A stretch of DNA of 64,000 nucleotides. It comes from Saussurea involucrata (lineage: Eukaryota > Streptophyta > Magnoliopsida > Asterales > Asteraceae). Both the position numbers and the translations under genes were made by a program. The DNA is taken from the NCBI GenBank assembly GCA_033807775.1, contig CM066315.1, positions 4,530,501 to 4,594,500 on the forward strand, read 5' to 3'. Positions 32,826 through 44,873 of the stretch are shown piece by piece. A model generated the notes under the pieces. It was not told the origin of the DNA, made no database searches, and was given only the letters and a program-made list of their open reading frames with translations. Position 1 is the stretch's first letter. Each line of letters begins with the position of its first letter.

Positions 32826-35800
32826 ATGGCATCAAAATCATGTGCAAACATTTTGGATATGATTCCTGATAAGCTATTGGATATCCCTCAAATCCCCAGG
32901 TCTCTTCCACGGGTGATGACCCTACCTGGGGTTATCAATGGTTATGATGGGGATTCAGATAGTTGTCGTGAGAGAAAAATCATCGTGGCAAATATGTTAC
33001 CTTTGCATATTCAGCGGGACCCAGATACCCTAAAGTTGACCTTCAGTTTTGATGAAGACTCGCTCTTATGGCAACTAAAAGATGGGTTTTCTCCTGAAAC
33101 TGAGGTTGTGTATGTAGGTTCGCTCAAGGTTGAAGTAGATGTTAGTGAGCAGGAAGAAGTTGCTCAGAAACTGCTGGATGAATTTAATTGTGTTCCCACT
33201 TTTCTTCCACATGACCTTCACAAAAAGTTTTATGCTGGTTTCTGTAAACAGCAATTATGGCCACTTTTTCATTACATGCTTCCCATGTGCCCCGACCATA
33301 CTGACCGCTTTGACCGCCTTCTCTGGCAAGCGTACGTGTCTGCAAATAAAATATTTGCAGATAAAGTTATGGAAGTCGCTGACCCAGAGGATGATTATAT
33401 TTGGGTTCACGATTATCATCTTATGATCTTACCTACGTTCTTAAGGAAGCGCTATAATCGAGTTAAGCTCGGTTTTTTCCTTCATAGTCCCTTTCCTTCC
33501 TCTGAGATCTACCGAACTCTTCCCGTGAGAGATGAAATCTTGAAAGGACTTCTCAATTGCGACCTCATCGGGTTTCATACATTTGATTACGCACGCCACT
33601 TTTTGTCATGCTGCAGTAGAATGATGGGGTTGGATTATGAATCTAAGCGGGGACACATTGGACTCGATTACTTTGGTCGCACGGTGTACATTAAAATTCT
33701 TCCTGTAGGCATCCATATGGGACGGCTGAAATCCGTGTTAAATCTTCCAATCACATCGAATAAAGTCAAAGAGATAGCTGAACGTTTTAAGGGGAAAAAA
33801 CTGATTGTCGGGGTTGACGACATGGATATATTTAAAGGCATTAGTCTTAAGTTGCTAGCCTTCGAATATCTCTTGCAGATGCATTCTGTGCTGCAGGGTA
33901 ACTTGGTTCTGATCCAAATTGTGAACCCTGCAAGGAGTTCAGGAAAAGATGTGCAAGAAGCAAAAAGGGAGACCTATTTAATTGTGAATAGAATCAACGA
34001 GACATATGGTTCACCTGATTATCAGCCGGTGGTTCTAATCGACCGCCCTGTTGCCCGTTATGAGAAGTCTGCTTATTATTCTATGGCTGATTGTTGCATA
34101 GTGAATGCTGTTAGGGATGGCATGAACTTAGTACCGTATAAATACATTGTTTGCAGACAACATTCGCCTCATTTGGATCAAGATGTCGATTCGAAGAAGG
34201 AAGTTTCTCGCACAAGCATGTTGGTTGTGTCCGAGTTTATCGGCTGTTCACCATCGTTAAGTGGTGCTATAAGGGTCAACCCATGGGATATAGAATCTGT
34301 GGCTGGAGCTATTAGTTCTGCTATAACCATGAAGGATTCAGAGAAGCAATTGAGGCATGAAAAGCACTATCGATATGTAAGCTCTCATGATGTGGCTTAT
34401 TGGGCTCGTAGCTTTATGCAAGACTTGGAGAGAGCATCCAAAGATCATTATAACAAGCGTTGCTGGGGTATTGGTTTTGGCTTGGGTTTTAGAGTTGTTT
34501 CTCTTTCTCCCAGTTTCAGAAAACTGTCTCCCAACTATATTGTTTCGGCATATAGAAGGTCAAGCAGACGGGCGATATTTCTTGATTATGATGGTACACT
34601 TGTTCCACAATCATCTATTGTGAAAACCCCCAGCGATGAACTTATCAATATTTTGATCACACTGTGTAATGATCCTAAGAACACAGTGTTTATTGTTAGT
34701 GGACGAGGAAGAAGCTCTTTAAGTGAGTGGCTTGCTCCTTGTGAGCGGCTAGGTCTAGCCGCTGAACATGGGTATTTCACAAGGTATTTAAGGCAACGTT
34801 CTCTAATCAGCTTGTTACATATATATATATATATTTATATCTACATATTGACAGCATAATGATTTATGGAAAAACTTGGGACTTTTGCAGGTGGGGTGGA
34901 AATTATGAGTGGGAATCGAGTCTCCCGGCTGCAGATCTCGAGTGGAAGGAGATCGCGGAACCTGTGATGAGATTATATACAGAGGCGACTGATGGTTCCA
35001 ACATTGAGATAAAAGAGAGTGGTCTGGTATGGCACCACCAAGATGCCGATCCTGACTTTGGTTCTTGCCAAGCAAAGGAGTTGTTGGTGCATTTAGAGAA
35101 TGTGCTTGCCAATGAACCAGCTGTCGTTAAACGTGGCCAACACATAGTTGAAGTTAAACCTCAGGTATCTTCATCCTCTTTCTCTATTTCTAAATTCTAA
35201 CTTTTTATACTATATTTATAAAACCGAACCAAACAAACCCAGGGCTGGGACAGGGTTCTAAAAGGCACGATGGCGTAAGACGTATCTAGGATGTTACACT
35301 GCGTAAAATTAATTTTTTTTGTTTCTTTTAGCTTTTGTGTTTTTACGCTTTTTTACACTTCTATATATTTAATCACATCTCTCACAGTTTCATGGATTTA
35401 CGCACATCACAGATTTATGGTTAAAATGAAGTTGTAAAATCCTTCCAAGTTTTATTTTGAATTTGATCAGACTTTTTATATATACTAATTAATATATACG
35501 ATTTTCTTCTTCTAATATGAATGTAAATCTTTTAATATCATTATATCATTGAATAATAAATGGGAAACATATATGTGTATAGACGAAAGGATAGTGTGAG
35601 AAGTTGAGGTTAACGTGAGAAGTGGATATGAACCGTTGATCACTTTTAATTAAATGCCCTCCCATGAATTGCGGCTTAGAAGGGAATTGATCTGGTGCAT
35701 CTCATCCTAATGTGCATTCATTTCACATCCAACGGTTGATAACCACTTCTCACGTTAACCTCAACTTCTCACTGGAACCCAACCCATATATATATATATA

Positions 35801-36293
35801 TGACATGCAAATTTGCTGTCTTATGTCATGCCGTGTCCTCGTCGTGGCGTGTAAGGCCTGAGGCTTGACTTCGCCACCACGCCATTTTAGGACCTTGTTT
35901 TGGAGGGTTGGGATGTATGCTCTATAAAAATTGGTCAATTTTCATATGAACAAAGCAAGGGGTAATCTGGACTTTTCACTATTCCAGGGTGTGAGCAAAG
36001 GACTAGTTGCGGGGCAAATTCTATCAAGCATGGTTGAAAAAGGAGAAGCTCCAGATTTCATTACATGCATAGGCGATGACCGATCAGACGAAGACATGTT
36101 TGAAAGCATCAGGAACACGATTTCAAGTCCAGAAATATTTGCTTGTACGGTGGGACGGAAGCCTAGTAAGGCTAAATACTACCTGGACGATACTGGGGAT
36201 GTGATAAAATTGCTGGGAGGGCTTGCTAACGCTTCGGATCCAAAACCCGGTAACACCGCCCGATTCCAAGTTACGTTTGATACCATTTTTTGA
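32826..36293 (+). CDS. TPS9-like: Class II trehalose-6-phosphate synthase/phosphatase-like protein (TPS8/9/10 group)
   Basis: Three coding exons, 32826-34783, 34891-35164 and 35988-36293, join with GT-AG introns into 845 codons; the family is usually near 850-860. The N-terminus (SKSCANILD, then LPRVMTLPGVI) and KDVQEAKRE point to the TPS8/9/10 subgroup. The glycosyltransferase-20 domain spans about residues 50-540, with HDYHL at 195-199, FFLHSPFPSSEIYR after it and RDGMNL at 430-435. The TPP/HAD domain follows with LDYDGT (nucleophile Asp587, Asp589), GVSKG at 745-749 and GDDRSDED at 773-780. Class II TPS proteins are cytosolic, generally show little or no synthase activity and are thought to be regulatory in trehalose-6-phosphate and SnRK1 signalling. 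Reading through intron 1 would end the protein at 34857 after a TA-repeat-encoded tail. No disabling change is visible. Confidence 0.96.
35593..35773. mobile_element. Foldback MITE in intron 2 of the TPS gene
   Basis: The arms AGTGTGAGAAGTTGAGGTTA and the reverse complement of TAACCTCAACTTCTCACT pair over about 45 bases, including AACGTGAGAAGTGG and AACCGTTG. It lies wholly inside the 823-bp intron and leaves the splice sites alone. No clear target duplication is seen. Confidence 0.8.
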
Positions 36294-36708
36294 GATGATA
36301 TAGCAACAACAACATGTACAGTTTGTGTTTTAGGGTTTAGGATGAATCTTTAACTTGGTCTGGTGTGCATACTCTGCCTGGAACTTTGGGCATTTGGGGG
36401 GGACTTGAAAGAACATTTTTTTTTATGTACAGCTACTCTTTTGCATTCTATAAAAGCTTTCTCTTTTCTAAATTTGGATAATAATGGAATGGTCACTAAA
36501 ACAGGCTAAAGGAATGGGATGTTTTGCTGCAACTGATAGTCGATGGGCCCGGATTGACTGGTCCCAAACGGGTTCGATCTTAACGGTCCTAGATTGGTTT
36601 GGCCCCTCTTAACTGGTCCCAATCCCAAATGCCAATTTCATGGGTCGGGTGTCCGTAGATCAAATTTTGATCTATTAAAACATCTCCAACAAATTCTCTA
36701 AAATGGAC
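36294..36708. other. TPS 3' UTR and downstream spacer
   Basis: The 3' UTR probably ends within the next 200 bases; GGATAATAATGG near 36476 is the nearest AATAAA-like motif. Beyond about 36530 lies a block rich in GGTCCCAA and GGGTCGGGT motifs, and TCTCCAACAAATTCTCTAAAATGG just before the PIF element, both of which look like transposon remnants. Confidence 0.55.
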
Positions 36709-36711
36709 TTA

Positions 36712-36909
36712 GGCCATCCGTACCCCATCCCTCCTATCTGTGAAAGATTCCCCTCCACATCATCGCCACATCAGCTTTTCTTCCATCCCTCACTCCATCC
36801 CTCACGATCCCTAAACATCCGTACCCCATTCCCTCAAACCCCTTTGCCACCTCATTTATTTTAATTCTTTTATTTATACATTTAATTATTTAACAAAATA
36901 AATATATAT

Positions 36910-36940
<31 letters not shown>

Positions 36941-38636
36941 ATAAGATAAATAATAAAAATTAAAATTCATATCATTCATTAAAAAATTAAAAATTACAAA
37001 ATAAATTTAAAAATCTACTCGTCGTCATTGTTGGGAACTTGGATACGCCAAATATGTTCGACCAAATCCGACCGAAGGTTATTATGAGTTTCCCGGTTTA
37101 TGACTTCTCGAACATTTGCCGCGCGTTGTGTCTCACTGATTTGGCTTTCGATATCATTCGTGAAAAAGTCGTTTTCCACGTCACCACAAATAGCATGGTT
37201 TTCGTCTTCGAGTATCATATTGTGTAATATGACACAAGCGTACATAATGTTTCTCAATATTGCCGGTTCCCATCCGCGTGCCGGGTTATGAAGTATATGC
37301 CAACGTTGTTTAAGCACGCCAAAAGCTCGTTCAACATCTTTACGTGCGGATTCTTGCGCGGACTTGAACTTTTGTCGTTTAGAGTCTTGTGGGCACGTAA
37401 ATGATTTTACGAAAGTAGCCCATTCCGGATATATCCCATCCGTTAGATAATATCCATGCTTGTAGGTGGCTCCATTCACCTCAAAAGGGCAGTCGGGTGC
37501 TTTTCCATCATATACATCGTTGAAGATGGGCGACTGATTGAGAACATTGATGTCATTGTTGGAACCGGCAACACCAAAGTATGCGTGCCAGATCCATAGA
37601 TCTTGAGAGGCCACTGCTTCTAGCATGATTGTCGGGTGCTCATGATCACCTCTCATGAATTGACCTCGCCATGCATTCGGACAATTTGCCCACGCCCAAT
37701 GAGTACAGTCTATGCTGCCGAGCATGCCGGGAAATCCGTGTTTAGCTTCATGCGCGGCGTACAACTTCTGAATATCAATAAAAGTAGGCCTGCGTAAATA
37801 TTTTTGACCATACAGTTCAATAATACCTGTGCAGAATTTGTACAGACAATCTCGTGACGTTTTCTCTCCCATACGGATGTACTCGTCAAGTGCGTCAGCA
37901 GCTACTCCATACGCCAATTGCCGAATAGCGGAAGTACACTTTTGTATCGGAGAAAAACCTTGTTTGCCTAACCCGTCAAACTGAAGTCTAAAATACGGAT
38001 ACCCTACTTCTAAATCTTCAACTATTCGTTCGAATAGTTGTCTGCTCATCCTGAACCGCCGCCTAAACATATCCGGTGTATAAATCGGGTTGACGCCAAA
38101 GTAGTCCCGCATAAGCCGCTCGTTTGCAGTTACTCGACCTCTTTCAATGTTTGCGGCCCTCTCTCTTGTTGACGATGAGGCGGTGCTACCATACAGCGAT
38201 TGTGCAGCATGTCGAAAAATTTCCCTTTGTAGATTCAACAACTCGTCGGTGTCTACGGATGATGATGATGCGGTTGGTGAACCGGGTTGTGGCGAATCCA
38301 TATTGTTTAATATATAGAGGTTGAGAAAATTTGAGAGAGTTTGAGAGGTGTGAGAAATAAGAGGTTGAGAGAATAAGAGGTTGAGAGGTGTGAGAAATAA
38401 GAGGTTGAGAGGTGTGAGAAATAAGAGGTTGAGGGTTAAATATATAGTGGGATTAAATTGAGAATTTTTTTTTTTTTTTTTAAGAAAGAGCCGTTCAACG
38501 GTTATTTTTTTAAAAATTTAATTAAAATTTTTTTTTTTTATAAAACCCTCGGGATGGCTCGGGAACCCAACCCCGCCCTCACCCCGCTGCCACATCCCCC
38601 ATCCCGAGCCCCTTCCCCGCTGGGGTACGGAAGGCC
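36712..38636 (-). mobile_element. PIF/Harbinger element A
   Basis: Termini GGCCATCCGTACCCC and GGGGTACGGAAGGCC are inverted and flanked by TTA at 36709-36711 and 38637-38639. The element is 1.9 kb and has one open transposase frame on the minus strand. It lacks the second, Myb-like ORF that autonomous PIF/Harbinger elements normally carry. A TA repeat lies at about 36901-36928. Confidence 0.93.
37015..38301 (-). CDS. PIF/Harbinger transposase (element A), complete frame
   Basis: An uninterrupted 428-codon frame starts at MDSPQPGSPTASSSS, matching the starts of the transposases at 15073 and 40188, and ends in NNDDE just inside the element's end. A Ser-rich N-terminus is followed by the PDMFRRRFRMSRQLFERIV region. 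The DDE_Tnp_4-type nuclease fold comes next: GSIDCTHWAW (first Asp, about residue 200), AYFGVAGSNNDINVL (second Asp) and RKDVERAFGVLKQRW (Glu). Such enzymes excise the element and insert it at TWA targets, usually with a Myb-like partner protein that is not encoded here. An open frame suggests recent activity or young age. Confidence 0.95.
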   Translation of the reverse strand: MDSPQPGSPTASSSSVDTDELLNLQREIFRHAAQSLYGSTASSSTRERAANIERGRVTANERLMRDYFGVNPIYTPDMFRRRFRMSRQLFERIVEDLEVGYPYFRLQFDGLGKQGFSPIQKCTSAIRQLAYGVAADALDEYIRMGEKTSRDCLYKFCTGIIELYGQKYLRRPTFIDIQKLYAAHEAKHGFPGMLGSIDCTHWAWANCPNAWRGQFMRGDHEHPTIMLEAVASQDLWIWHAYFGVAGSNNDINVLNQSPIFNDVYDGKAPDCPFEVNGATYKHGYYLTDGIYPEWATFVKSFTCPQDSKRQKFKSAQESARKDVERAFGVLKQRWHILHNPARGWEPAILRNIMYACVILHNMILEDENHAICGDVENDFFTNDIESQISETQRAANVREVINRETHNNLRSDLVEHIWRIQVPNNDDE

Positions 38637-38639
38637 TTA

Positions 38640-40496
38640 GGCCATCCGTACCCATACCCTCAAACCCTCTTGCCACATCAGCTTTTCTCCTTACCCTAAA
38701 TTGGAGTACCCATACCCTCAAACCCTCTTGCCACCTCATTTTTTTTAATTCTTTTATTTATACATTTAATTATTTAACAAAATAAAAATATTTATATATT
38801 TTTTAATAAATAAAAATAAAAATTCATATCATTCATTAAAAATAAAAATTACAAAATAAATTTAAAAATTACAAAATAAATTTAAAAATCTACTCGTCGT
38901 CATTGTTGGGAACTTGGATACGCCAAATATGTTCGACCAAATCCGACCGAAGGTTATTATGAGTGTCCCGGTTTTTGACTTCTCGAACATTTGTCGCGCG
39001 TTGTTCCTCACTGATTTGGGTTTCGATATCATCCGTGAAAAGGTCGTTTTCATCGCCACCACAAATAGCATGGTCTTCGTCTTCAAGTATCATATTGTGT
39101 AATATGACACAAGCGTACATAATGTTTCCCAATCTTGTCGGTTCCCATCCGCGTGCCGGGTTATGAAGTATATGCCAAAGTTGTTTAAGCACGCCAAAAG
39201 CTCGTTCAACATCTTTACGTGCCGCTTCTTGCGCGGACTTGAACTTTTTTCGTTTAGGGTTATGTGGGCACGTAAATGATTTTACGAAAGTAGCCCATTC
39301 CGGATATATCCCATCCGCTAGATAATATCTGTGCTCGTAGGTGGCTCCATTCACCTCAAAAGGGCAGTCGGGTGCTTTTCCATCATATACATCGTTGAAG
39401 ATGGGCGACCGATTGAGAACATTGATGTCGTTGTTGGAACCGGCAACACCAAAGTATGCGTGCCAGATCCATAGATCTTGAGAGGCCACTGCTTCTAGCA
39501 TGATTGTCGGGTGCTTATGATCACCTCTCATGAATTGATCTCGCCATGCTACCGGACAATTTTCCCACGCCCAATGAGTACAGTCTATGCTTCCGAGCAT
39601 GCCGGGAAATCCGTGTGTAGCTTCATGCGCGGCGTACAACTTCTGAATATCAATAAAAGTAGGCTTGCGTAAATATTTTTGACCATACAGTTCAATAATA
39701 CCTGTGCAGAATTTGTGCAGACAATCTCGTGACGTTTTCTCTCCCATACGGATGTACTCGTCAAGTGAGTCAGCAGCTACTCCATACGCCAATTGCCGAA
39801 TAGCGGAAGTACACTTTTGTATCGGAGAAAAACTTTTTTTGTAACTGGCGTCCAACCGAAGTGTAAAATATGAATACTGTCCTTGTAAATCTTCAATTAT
39901 TCGTTCGAATAGCTGCCTCCTCATCCTGAACCGCCGCCTAAACATATCTGGTGTATAAACCGGGTTGTTGCCAAAGTAGTCCCGCATAAGTCGCTCGTTT
40001 GCAGCTACTCGACCTCTTTCTATGTTCGTGGCCCTCTCTCTTCTTGACGATGAGGCGGTGCTACCATAAATTAATTGTGCAGTCTCTCGAACCAAGCCTA
40101 CAAAAATTTCCCTTTGTAGATGCAACAACTCGTCGGTGTCTACGGATGATGATGATGCGGTCGGTGAACCGGGTTGTGGCGAATCCATATTGTTTAAAAT
40201 ATAGAGAATGGAAGAGAATGGAAGAATGAGATAGTTGTTTTGTGTGAAAAATAAAATGGGTTAGGATTATATATATAGTGTGATTAAATTGAAAAATAAA
40301 ATAATTTGTTTTTTAAAGTAACCGTTGCCAAACGTTCATATTTGAATTTATTTAAAAAAAAAATAAAAGCCATCGGGTAACAACGGGTTGGGGAACCCGG
40401 GGCTGGAACCCGCCCCAAAGCCCGAGCCCCCCGTATCCATTCCCGTTGGAACCCGTAGCCAGCCCGAGCCCTAACCCGCCTCCGCTACGGATGGCC
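38640..40496 (-). mobile_element. PIF/Harbinger element B, abutting element A
   Basis: Termini GGCCATCCGTACCC and CTACGGATGGCC are flanked by TTA at 38637-38639, shared with element A, and at 40497-40499. It has the same orientation and layout as A, with one transposase frame and no second ORF. Confidence 0.93.
38890..40188 (-). CDS. PIF/Harbinger transposase (element B), complete frame
   Basis: An open 432-codon frame begins MDSPQPGSPTASSSS and ends NNDDE. It shares the motif order of element A: PDMFRRRFRMRRQLFERII, GSIDCTHWAW, AYFGVAGSNNDINVL and RKDVERAFGVLKQLW, so all three catalytic acidic residues are present. It differs from A by scattered substitutions and by four extra residues after the N-terminal Ser-rich stretch (FVGLVRET segment). 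The reading frame is intact; whether it is expressed cannot be told from the sequence. Confidence 0.95.
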   Translation of the reverse strand: MDSPQPGSPTASSSSVDTDELLHLQREIFVGLVRETAQLIYGSTASSSRRERATNIERGRVAANERLMRDYFGNNPVYTPDMFRRRFRMRRQLFERIIEDLQGQYSYFTLRLDASYKKSFSPIQKCTSAIRQLAYGVAADSLDEYIRMGEKTSRDCLHKFCTGIIELYGQKYLRKPTFIDIQKLYAAHEATHGFPGMLGSIDCTHWAWENCPVAWRDQFMRGDHKHPTIMLEAVASQDLWIWHAYFGVAGSNNDINVLNRSPIFNDVYDGKAPDCPFEVNGATYEHRYYLADGIYPEWATFVKSFTCPHNPKRKKFKSAQEAARKDVERAFGVLKQLWHILHNPARGWEPTRLGNIMYACVILHNMILEDEDHAICGGDENDLFTDDIETQISEEQRATNVREVKNRDTHNNLRSDLVEHIWRIQVPNNDDE

Positions 40497-40499
40497 TTA

Positions 40500-40875
40500 G
40501 AGGGTTAGATTCTTTAAAAATATTTGTCCTTGTATCATATTGTATGAAGTGAATTTTGTGGGATTTTAACTAATAAACATGGCTTACAAAAAGTAATAAA
40601 TATGTTTATTAGATTTCCACCAGATTAAATTCAACTTTTCTTTTACATTCATGATTTTAAATCTTGACCCCATATTTTTTTCTATTCCTCTTTCCCAAAA
40701 AGGAGCACTCATCCATCCTTTTCATTATGGACATCCCCAAAAGCCCCTTCAAGATAATTCCTTTAAACATGCAATATGCTTCAAGAAAATCTTTTTGAGT
40801 GCATGACTTTTCTTTTATATTTACAGTTTGAGTAAATTAATAATTTGGTGCATGCAGTTTGTCGGAAATGAAACC
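40500..40875. other. Spacer without recognisable genes
   Basis: This is AT-rich DNA with no coding frame or clear repeat boundary. Confidence 0.55.
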
Positions 40876-40878
40876 TTA

Positions 40879-41672
40879 GAGCATCTCCAATAGCTTCCCT
40901 ATTTTGAAGAAAATAAAAAATATGAGGAATTTGAACTATAATTTACTCCAACAACTTTCCCAAAACCCGTCAAACCCGAACCCGATTAACCCGACCGAAC
41001 CCGAACCCGATAAACCCGATTAACCGAAACCCGAACTTGCCCGAAACCCGAAACCCGATCAAGGTATTACGGTTCGGTTCGGTTTAGGTTTTCCCAAACC
41101 CGAACCCGACCGAAACCCGAACTTTTAATATATATTTTTTCAATAAATTGTAAATATATTGTATATATTTATAATTTATAATAAATATAAATGTATTATT
41201 AAAGTATGTTGTATATATATATATATATGATCTTAGACATTTCTTTCTTGGTAAAAATTGGGGTGAAACCATCAAAAAACTGGGCTGAAAAAACTGGGCT
41301 TGGGATCGGCCCAACCCGAACAACCCGAACCCGAAAAACCCGAAAAACCTTTGGACGGGTTTCGGAGCCTCCTCCTTCCACCCGAAAAACCCGAAACCCG
41401 AGAAACCCGACCGATGCTCACCCCTAATCCAAAATGAAGCAGTAGGAGAGAAAATGAGTTTTTCTCCAAATATGGAGATAACCCAAAAAATGATTACTAT
41501 ATGAGAACACCAATAAATAATATTTTAGTAGATAAATGAAATATTTTAATATTATAATCATCAATCAAAATGTTTGTTTCTCCAAAATGAGAAATCTGTT
41601 GGAGATGTATGTAATTTTTTTAGAGATTTTAACATTTGATTCTCTATTTTAGAGAATCTATTGGAGATGCTC
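40879..41672. mobile_element. Tourist-like MITE (PIF/Harbinger) with a nested hAT fragment
   Basis: The termini GAGCATCTCCAATAG and CTATTGGAGATGCTC are perfect inverted repeats, flanked by TTA at 40876-40878 and 41673-41675. The interior from about 40955 to 41426 is a separate block of AACCCGAACCCGACCG-type repeats ending in GATGCTCACCCCTA, an hAT terminus. The opposite hAT end is not visible. Confidence 0.9.
40955..41426. mobile_element. hAT MITE fragment nested in the Tourist-like MITE
   Basis: Dense CCCGAACCCG and CGAAACCCG repeats on both sides of an AT-rich core, and the right terminus TGCTCACCCCTA, indicate a non-autonomous hAT. The left terminus seems deleted. Confidence 0.7.
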
Positions 41673-41675
41673 TTA

Positions 41676-42736
41676 TAGTTTTTGAAATCACAAGACCATC
41701 GTGGTTTGCAATAATGTCTAGATTTGATCCCTCCCTCAAATGACAACTAATTTTTTTTTCGTTAAATAAGGGTCATTTTCATTCTTAAAATGATTTTTTT
41801 TATCTTGTACCCAATCAAATTCAATTGTAGATTTTGGTCTTTGTGATTTTTGATCGAGTAAAAGATAAACATATCAATAAAAGAACGAAAATATTCTTTA
41901 TTTAACGAATCTTTTAATAGCCGTTAGATAGAGGGATTAAAATCCGGATGTTTTTTCAATCCATGACATGATTGTCATCTTGTAATTTTGAAACTGTAGA
42001 GACGAGAAATGTTATTCTTTGACAAATCACAAGGACTAAATTTGTAGTTTACTCTTATAGTTTTATTGTACATTAATTATTATACATGTTACAAATATTC
42101 CTATTTATGAATGTAATAGACTGTGTATGATTGGTTTGATTTAGTTTGTATATGCTTAAAATCTAGAATGTAAAACTGTAACATCATAGTAAAATCTCAC
42201 TACTTTATTTATGATATTTCCATTAAAAAATACCTAGAACCCTTGTTTTATTAAATGGAACAATTAAATTATTTTAATTTAATTTTTATATGAAAGCTAT
42301 ACTTTTACTTTATTTTGTGGAATGCATGTCCTTTATGATCGATTTTTTAGCCTTAGACAATGACATCTCATATCTTTATAATACAAGATAATTAAATAAT
42401 CAAGTTTTTTAAGAAGTGTACGTAAAATGCAAACCTTCAATTTGTTGCACACCTTACAAACTACAGTGTGCATATGTGAACAATGTGCATATATATATGA
42501 ATACGTGCAATAATATATACATATAATGACATACATTCATATGAGATAATGTATATATGTATCTCAGATTATGCATACATTGTTCACGTATGCACATTGG
42601 TTTGTAAGAGGTGCAACAAATACATGGTTTGTATTTGAGTAAGGGATGCAACAAATACATGGTTTGTATTTGATTTGTATCATATATATATATATACTTT
42701 TACAAGTTTTCTAACAATAAAGGTTAGTTTTCATAT
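41676..42736. other. AT-rich spacer with one foldback
   Basis: No gene is seen. The only structure is a foldback at 42437-42650. Confidence 0.55.
42437..42650. repeat. Foldback element about 214 bp
   Basis: TTTGTTGCACACCTTACAAAC on the left pairs with GTTTGTAAGAGGTGCAACAAA on the right. GTGCATATGTGAACAATGTG and CATTGTTCACGTATGCACAT pair inside. A 30-bp stretch with GCAACAAATACATGGTTTGT is then repeated just to the right (up to about 42673). Confidence 0.78.
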
Positions 42737-43747
42737 GATCTTGTAACACCCACAAATTTGGAACGAGCAACTAACATCAAAATTCAATAAAATTAACCAG
42801 AATGGATATAATCGCTCATACAATTCATTCCTTAAAATACCTCGGAATTTAAAACATTATAAGTCTACAATAAAATAACTTAATCGGGTGTTACTTAACA
42901 CCACAAGTTGCTAGTCCAAACAAATGCGGAATACTTCACTAATCAAGTCACCTCTCGTGCACTCTACTAGCACTCGCCACTTCACAATGTAGCTAGAGCT
43001 ACCCCAACCTGAGCCTGTTGCACATGCCGACAAATAAAAAGGGTTAGGCTTACGCCTAGTGAGTTCAAGCATTTTATCATGACTATATGAAATCATAAAT
43101 CAAAAGAGAGGTGTAGTTTTTTTAGTCATGATCCCAAAAGAGTTTACTTTAAATGCAAATCATCCAATTTTCCAATTCCCACCATTCCCATAAATGAAAT
43201 CTTTAATGCAATATGATTTCCAAAATAGACTCATTCTCAAAATTAACGTGATAGGGTGAAATACCATTTGATACTCAAAACAATTAAATCCATTATTTGA
43301 CTTGTCCTTATTCCAAAACATCCCGAACATGGATAAAACATAATCCATAACTCATATAACGTGGAAATACAATTCTCATAATTATGATACATTACCGAAA
43401 ACATGAATAAACACAAATACCCAAAACATCGCTCACGGACGAGATATAAATTACAACTTACATACCATGGAAAACAATCCATATAAATATAACACGTCAC
43501 CGAAAACATGAGTAGCAACAATTACCCAAAACAACACCTTTCGGTGACGGGGGAGACCCGTATACATCGCACGTGACGGAACACCAAAGTGGGTCACTTA
43601 CTATGCAATAAAACACCCACGTGGATTACTCTCGTAACACTAAGCTCAATCACTCCAGATCTATTGCCCACGAGACTAGGGTACCCCCAACTTCAACCAC
43701 TCCAGGTCTATACGTTGGGTCACCAAATCCACAACAGCACATTAGGG

Positions 43748-43930
43748 ATTACACCTTACTGCCATGAGACGACGCCCGACCATATAGGTCCACGCCTTAC
43801 TTATCATGGATCCCGATGCCTATCCCGTGTTAAGCACGTGTATGGAATTACACCTTACTGCCCATGAGACGACTCCCGACCATCTAGGTCCACGTCTTAC
43901 TTATCATGGAACCCGATGCCTATTCCGTGC
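43748..43930. repeat. 99-bp tandem duplication in the outer solo LTR
   Basis: Two adjacent copies start ATTACACCTTACTGCC at 43748 and 43847 and share CCGACCAT, TAGGTCCACG and CTTACTTATCATGGA with a few substitutions. Confidence 0.85.
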
Positions 43931-44873
43931 TACAAAAGAAACTAATGTCTCGTAAACTGAGCTCAATCAATCCCGACCTCTTGCTCGCGAGACTAAGGGG
44001 AAACTCAACTGCCTATGGATCCATGGCTAATAAGGTCTAAATATTACACGACCCCAAATGAATAAACGTAATGCATTCAAAACACACAATTCCCCAATAA
44101 CATAAATCATGATTCAAAACTCAACTTGAACTATCAAAACTGGACAATGTCCCCAAAACTTGATAAAACTCAATACCGAGCCACAAGCTCAACTAACTCA
44201 AAAGATAGTAAATGACATCAAACATAACAACACACGCTGTTTGCCAGTAAATACTTCAAATCCATGAAAACCCGAAATAAAATCTTGGATCGGGAAAACC
44301 CTCCTTTCCAAAGGACTCACACCTTTACATTTTCAAAACATCTCATGATGTGTTATATGCATATTTCCAATATGTCCACAAAATGCATTTTCATACAAAT
44401 AGACTCCATTTATCACATAAATCAATAACTCATTTTCATGTATGATTTATCCATCACATTTTTCCAAAATCCAAATATAAGTGTTTTATCATATTTACAA
44501 CCATAAATACTTCGAAGGTTAAAACCCATCAAATAACCCAACATTGACAATTTTCATGTAAAACACATAATTGCTTGGAAAATAACATTTTGGCATGTAC
44601 AAAGTTTTCGCAAAGTAACTTGAACTCACCTTGCTAGATTTAAGCTAAATCTAGAGTTTCTCCAACGTAAGCTCCTTTGATTAAGTTTGCATCCTCAAGC
44701 CAAAACTTCCAAAACCTAGATTTATGAATTTCCGACCATCAATATCACAATCCAACCATGTAGAATCATTCCCTAAACACTTAGAATCATTTTCCCCAAC
44801 ATATAACACCCAAAATAACCAATACATCAAAACCCTAATTTCCAAAATGAAGAGAAGAGAAGATTACCTCAAC

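Noticed and set aside
34811..34857. TPS coding exon 1 extending to a stop at 34857
   Set aside because: The extension is encoded by a TA microsatellite; a GT donor at 34784 and an AG acceptor at 34890 restore the conserved TPP-domain sequence in frame.
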